From Epiperipatus broadwayi (lineage: Eukaryota; Onychophora; Udeonychophora; Euonychophora; Peripatidae), in assembly GCA_028023455.1 (NCBI GenBank), contig JAQFVV010000013.1:15512258-15576257 (forward strand): a DNA stretch of 64,000 nt, read 5' to 3'. Shown here one piece after another: positions 60,547 through 64,000 of the stretch (position 1 is its first letter; each line of letters starts with the position of its first letter). A model generated the notes under the pieces. It did not search any database and had not been told where the DNA came from. It worked only from the letters and a program-made list of their open reading frames with translations. Position numbers and translations under genes: made by a program.

Positions 60547-62806
60547 TGTGATCCAGATTTATGCTTCACTATCGAACCACGTTACTAATCACCAAGTAGG
60601 GTTCAAACCCATCCACCCATGTGCCTGGGTAATCTAGTGGGTCAAAACACATGACTCTTCCCGGCTTTAAATAATAAATTTGAATATATATTTTAGGTAT
60701 TAAATACAAAGAATTAATTGTAGTTTAAAACCCCTAAATAATCAAGTCGTGTATGTGTGTAGAGCAATCCATTAGCAAAATTTAACAAAATCACTCTATT
60801 CAATTAATTTTACTTACAAATAGTTAAACTGGAATTTATATTTATTCGAATCTCTTACTTAAACTAGAAATAGATTCAAACAATACCTTCAAGAATTTAT
60901 CAATAAATTCTATCTTCTACTACGTGACAAATGCACATTTCCTGCTGATAGAAATCGCTGAGATAAGTTGTTATCCGCATTGTGTGGTTTTCTAAAAGCA
61001 TTTCTAACATAGTGTAACTGAGTATAAATAGAACTAAATTCAACATAGGGGAGCGATTACAGTTCTTTTTTAAGTACAGCAGTTAACCGAATCCATGTCA
61101 CTCAAAATTTTAAGATTATGACCATCAAGTAGTGGGACCAAGTTCACCTTTTCCCAATCTTTCCAAGATCGTCTCTGTGCTACAATGCTATTCCTTTGCC
61201 ATAAACCGATGGACTGCCTAATAAGACATGGAAAGTAAATTTATAAAGAGAATGCTGCCTGATACCTAGTGAAATGAATGCTACCTGTGTTCGAATATGA
61301 ACTGCCTTGCAAGATTATGGATCCACCCGGCTGGCAAGCCCACAGAATGTCAGGAGGTAACTATTCAATGCCACCTTAAAGACTTTACATATTCTATTCC
61401 AATTATATATATATATTCTATTTTAACCTTATAAATGTAATTCGTTATCTATCAACATACTGCCAGTTATATATCAGACAATTTCTCATTGTACGACTCT
61501 CTATAACCCTACAAAATTAATCTATAATATCTTTTATCATTTCATGCTTTACTTTCTTGCTGTATTCTAGTGCAGTAACTTATCTTAAATATTATTATAT
61601 GTTTATGTACCTTATTTTGAACTTAAATTAATGCCAATCTAACCCAACCTCATGAGTATGTCTATGAGTATGTCTATCAGTACAATAACTCCCAGCTTGG
61701 GGGGGGGGGGGATAATTGATTAAATTAATTTCATTATAAAAACGCTAGGTTGAGTAATGATTAAATAATTTTGTATGTCTAATAGCAGATAGCTATTAAG
61801 ACTGATCTATTTTGTTTCAATTGAATCATACTTTTAAATATTCTGTAGTAATTTTGATTATCGACATTCCCCTGATTATAAATCACCATTAACTTATATT
61901 GCCTGTCAAGCGTACTTTTATTGTAATATTATACTGCTTACCTCATATGCAAATGGCACCCATTTAATGAAGGGATAATGCACTCTTCTTATTGCTACCA
62001 CATTCAAATAGTTTATTTAAATAATAGTATTATAATGCCTGTCAAGCGTACTTTTATTGTAATATTATACTGCTTACCTCAAATGCAAATGGCACCCATT
62101 TAATGAAGGGATAATGCACTCTTCTTATTACTACCACATTCAAATAGTTTATTTAAATAATAGTTAGTATTATAATATGATTTATTAGCGATTCATGTCA
62201 TTACACTTGATATTAATTTATTTAAGGCTTTAATTCAGATCAATGTCATTAGGGACATACTTATCTCAGCATTACTAGCAGATGCCAATCTTATTTTATG
62301 TTTATAATTGCTTTGTCATTTGAGATTATCAGAAACTACGAGCCCACCTTGTCATCCTATTTGTTCTAGTCATGGGGTATATGTCTACTCCCTAGGACAG
62401 TTTGTTTAGAGCAGCGAATACTCTGCATGGATAATCTCAGGATAGCTGACGCATTGTAGCTCTATTTTACTGTATATTATCTGCTTATTTATCTCATTTT
62501 AGCCATCCCTCAATTATTCTATTACTTAATCTACAGTATATCCTTAGGTATTATTCAACTATTAGTCTGAATCATTCTTTTATTATCTAGCTAGTTAATC
62601 ATCAATAGTCTTAAGATATGTCTCTGCTGTGTCTCCAGGACTGGAATGAATTAAATTCATTTGTATCACCAGAGATGTTGTTCATAGCATTAGATTTGGC
62701 ATTATAGATTGCTCCTGATCTGTGAGTCTCAGGCCTGACTGGATTTGAAATACTTTTACTCAGATTCTGGGTCTTGTTAAATGAATATACAAATCTGACC
62801 GGTACA
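60547..62806. repeat. Right long direct repeat (LTR) of the gypsy-like element
   Basis: Starts TGTGATCCAGATTTATGC and ends ACCGGTACA. Homologous to 50284-53614 but 2.26 kb long. The largest difference is the absence of the ~1.07-kb block: GATAGCTGACGCATTG is joined directly to TAGCTCTATTTTACTG near 62456. It has its own ~130-bp tandem duplication at 61895-62160 and an 11-12 base G-run near 61698-61709. A purine stretch GAAATGAGAAA just before 60545 could be a weak polypurine tract. Confidence 0.65.
61895..62160. repeat. Tandem duplication, ~135-bp unit, in the right LTR
   Basis: Two adjacent copies of GCCTGTCAAGCGTACTTTTA ... TTCAAATAGTTTATTTAAATAATAG. The left LTR has one copy only, so this arose after insertion. 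Confidence 0.9.
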
Positions 62807-63055
62807 ATCTAGACAATAAGATATATGTGAGGAGGGGGGTTATTTACTATAAGATATAAGGTAGTATGTTTATATGATTAAGTATTTGTATATTTATGTA
62901 AAATACTTTTGCTCAGATTCTGGGTCTTGTTAAATAAAGATACAAATCTGATGGGTACAATATAGACAATAAGATATATGCGGGGGAGGGGGGTTACTAG
63001 AAGATATAAGGTTGTATGTTTATATGATTTAAGTATTTGTATATTTATATGTTTT
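62756..63055. repeat. Tandem duplication, ~150-bp unit, spanning the right LTR end
   Basis: Two adjacent copies start CTTTTACTCAGATTCTGGGT / CTTTTGCTCAGATTCTGGGT and run through GACAATAAGATATATG, a G-rich patch (GGAGGGGGG) and TGTTTATATGATT. The unit joins the last ~45 bases of the LTR to ~105 bases of flank. Confidence 0.9.
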
Positions 63056-63060
63056 GTAGT

Positions 63061-63719
63061 TCTGTCAGATAGATTAATTTTTAATTTAATAAAATAAGTA
63101 TTGAAAAAATAAAAAGATAGGTGGATTTGTTTTATAATGTTATCAATGCATATAAAAAAAATAAGCTGATAATATACTTTGTGAAAAAGATAAAATAATT
63201 ATTTCTGAGAAATTGAGACTTTATTAATTGAAAAAAAAAAAACTACCCACTATAGGAATAGTTTACTTTACCCAGCTTTACTATATGTTTTATAAACAAT
63301 ACTTCAGATAAGTACTACACATAATAAATATTATACAATTTTATAAACACTAACCATCACATACCTGTTTTAATAATTTTATAAACATATGTAAAAATAT
63401 TCACCTTTCATTAATACAAGTTCATTATTATTAATGTACAGTTTATTGTTTATAATTACTTGTTGAAAATAAAATGCCTTTTAATTTATTTCATTCTAGA
63501 GCTTTGTTATTTCCTTTATGCAATGTTCAAATCCTATCATGCTAGCTATTACCATTTATTTGCTGGGATTCAAACCAAACATAACAATTGCACAGTCAAA
63601 GAACTTTATCTCCAGAACCATAATAGTTGGTGCAGTCAAAAAACCTATATCTCCAGAATTTATAACTTCAACCGGTAATATTAATTTGGATATAAATTAA
63701 TAAATAGATATAGAAACTA
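63061..63719. other. AT-rich sequence, no gene seen
   Basis: Nothing recognisable. Two overlapping plus frames at 63460-63700 have no motif but lie just upstream of the gag-like fragment. Confidence 0.45.
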
Positions 63720-64000
63720 AAAAATAATGCCATCACAATGTAACATATGTGAATTTGATGTTAACAATGCCATGGAGTGGCAAATATATGAAAAATGTTT
63801 AAATAAATATTTATGGTCAACTCGACAAAAGACAATGTTATTAAAGTGGCTACTTTATTTTTATTTGCAGGTCCTAAGATTATAGAAATAGCAAATAGAT
63901 TTTGCACATTTGACAAACCTGAAAGTTTTTCTGAAGCAGAATTAGTAAAAAAAACTTTCAAATCATTTTAAACCTGAACTTTCCAAACATATAGATCATT
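63720..64000 (+). pseudogene. Gag-like fragment of a second gypsy-type element, cut by the window edge
   Basis: An ATG at 63728 opens MPSQCNICEFDVNNAMEWQI and YEKCLNKYL. After a frame change near 63840, the sequence gives VATLFLFAGPKIIEIANRFC, then FDKPESFSEAELVKKTFKSF and a stop. The order W..YE.YL - K...LL...G...I - F - F - HF..P is that of gypsy-type Gag capsid sequences, with the matrix-like start intact. It differs from the gag-like block at 57780. The rest lies beyond 64000. Confidence 0.55.

Overview
This is an AT-rich (roughly 70-75% A+T by eye) animal nuclear window. It holds one recognisable host gene and a dense, layered collection of transposable elements. Three exons on the minus strand (46940-46810, 25255-25068, 17577-17497) join in frame through GT-AG introns of about 21.6 kb and 7.5 kb. 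They encode the first 110 residues of an ELOVL4-type very-long-chain fatty acid elongase; the histidine-box exons would lie before position 1. The ELOVL4 type, the huge AT-rich introns and the mix of Penelope, Merlin, pogo/Tigger-like and Ty3/gypsy elements suggest a mollusc, possibly a cephalopod. That assignment is inference.

Layout. Positions 1-17496 should be intron downstream of the last visible exon. It contains a degenerate Merlin transposase (about 3250-3960), a 283-bp fold-back element with a hammerhead-like core in its loop (4287-4569), a 1.7-kb element with GG...CC termini, an 8-bp target duplication and an internal 366-bp tandem repeat (6620-8333), a fold-back (10815-10994), and two decayed Penelope-like elements head to head (11490-14815). 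Intron 17578-25067 carries a 5'-truncated LINE with a 17-bp target duplication (19615-22820) inserted in a Tigger-like element, a 349-bp hAT MITE (23908-24256) and a LINE RT scrap (about 24420-24660). Intron 25256-46809 carries a nearly full-length degenerate LINE (about 27600-32720), fold-backs, a second GG...CC element built round a ~113-bp tandem array (41810-43608), and a Merlin transposon whose 331-codon transposase is broken by one stop codon (43704-45565).

Upstream of the translation start lie a Tigger-like element (47789-50201) stuffed with direct and inverted SINE-like units, then a large Ty3/gypsy-like LTR element (about 50284-62806). The LTR element has unusually long direct repeats and remnants of gag, protease and integrase, but no reverse transcriptase that I can find. 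A 1200-bp Tigger-like copy (54809-56008) is nested in its leader. A further gag-like fragment runs into the right edge.

Apart from the elongase exons I see no host coding sequence, and no tRNA or rRNA gene. Most open frames here are chance AT-rich frames or shadows of element remnants. The strongest candidates for something undescribed are the two GG...CC elements that carry tandem arrays, the hammerhead-like fold-back, the inverted Penelope pair, the YMDD-type LINE family and the RT-less long-LTR element.
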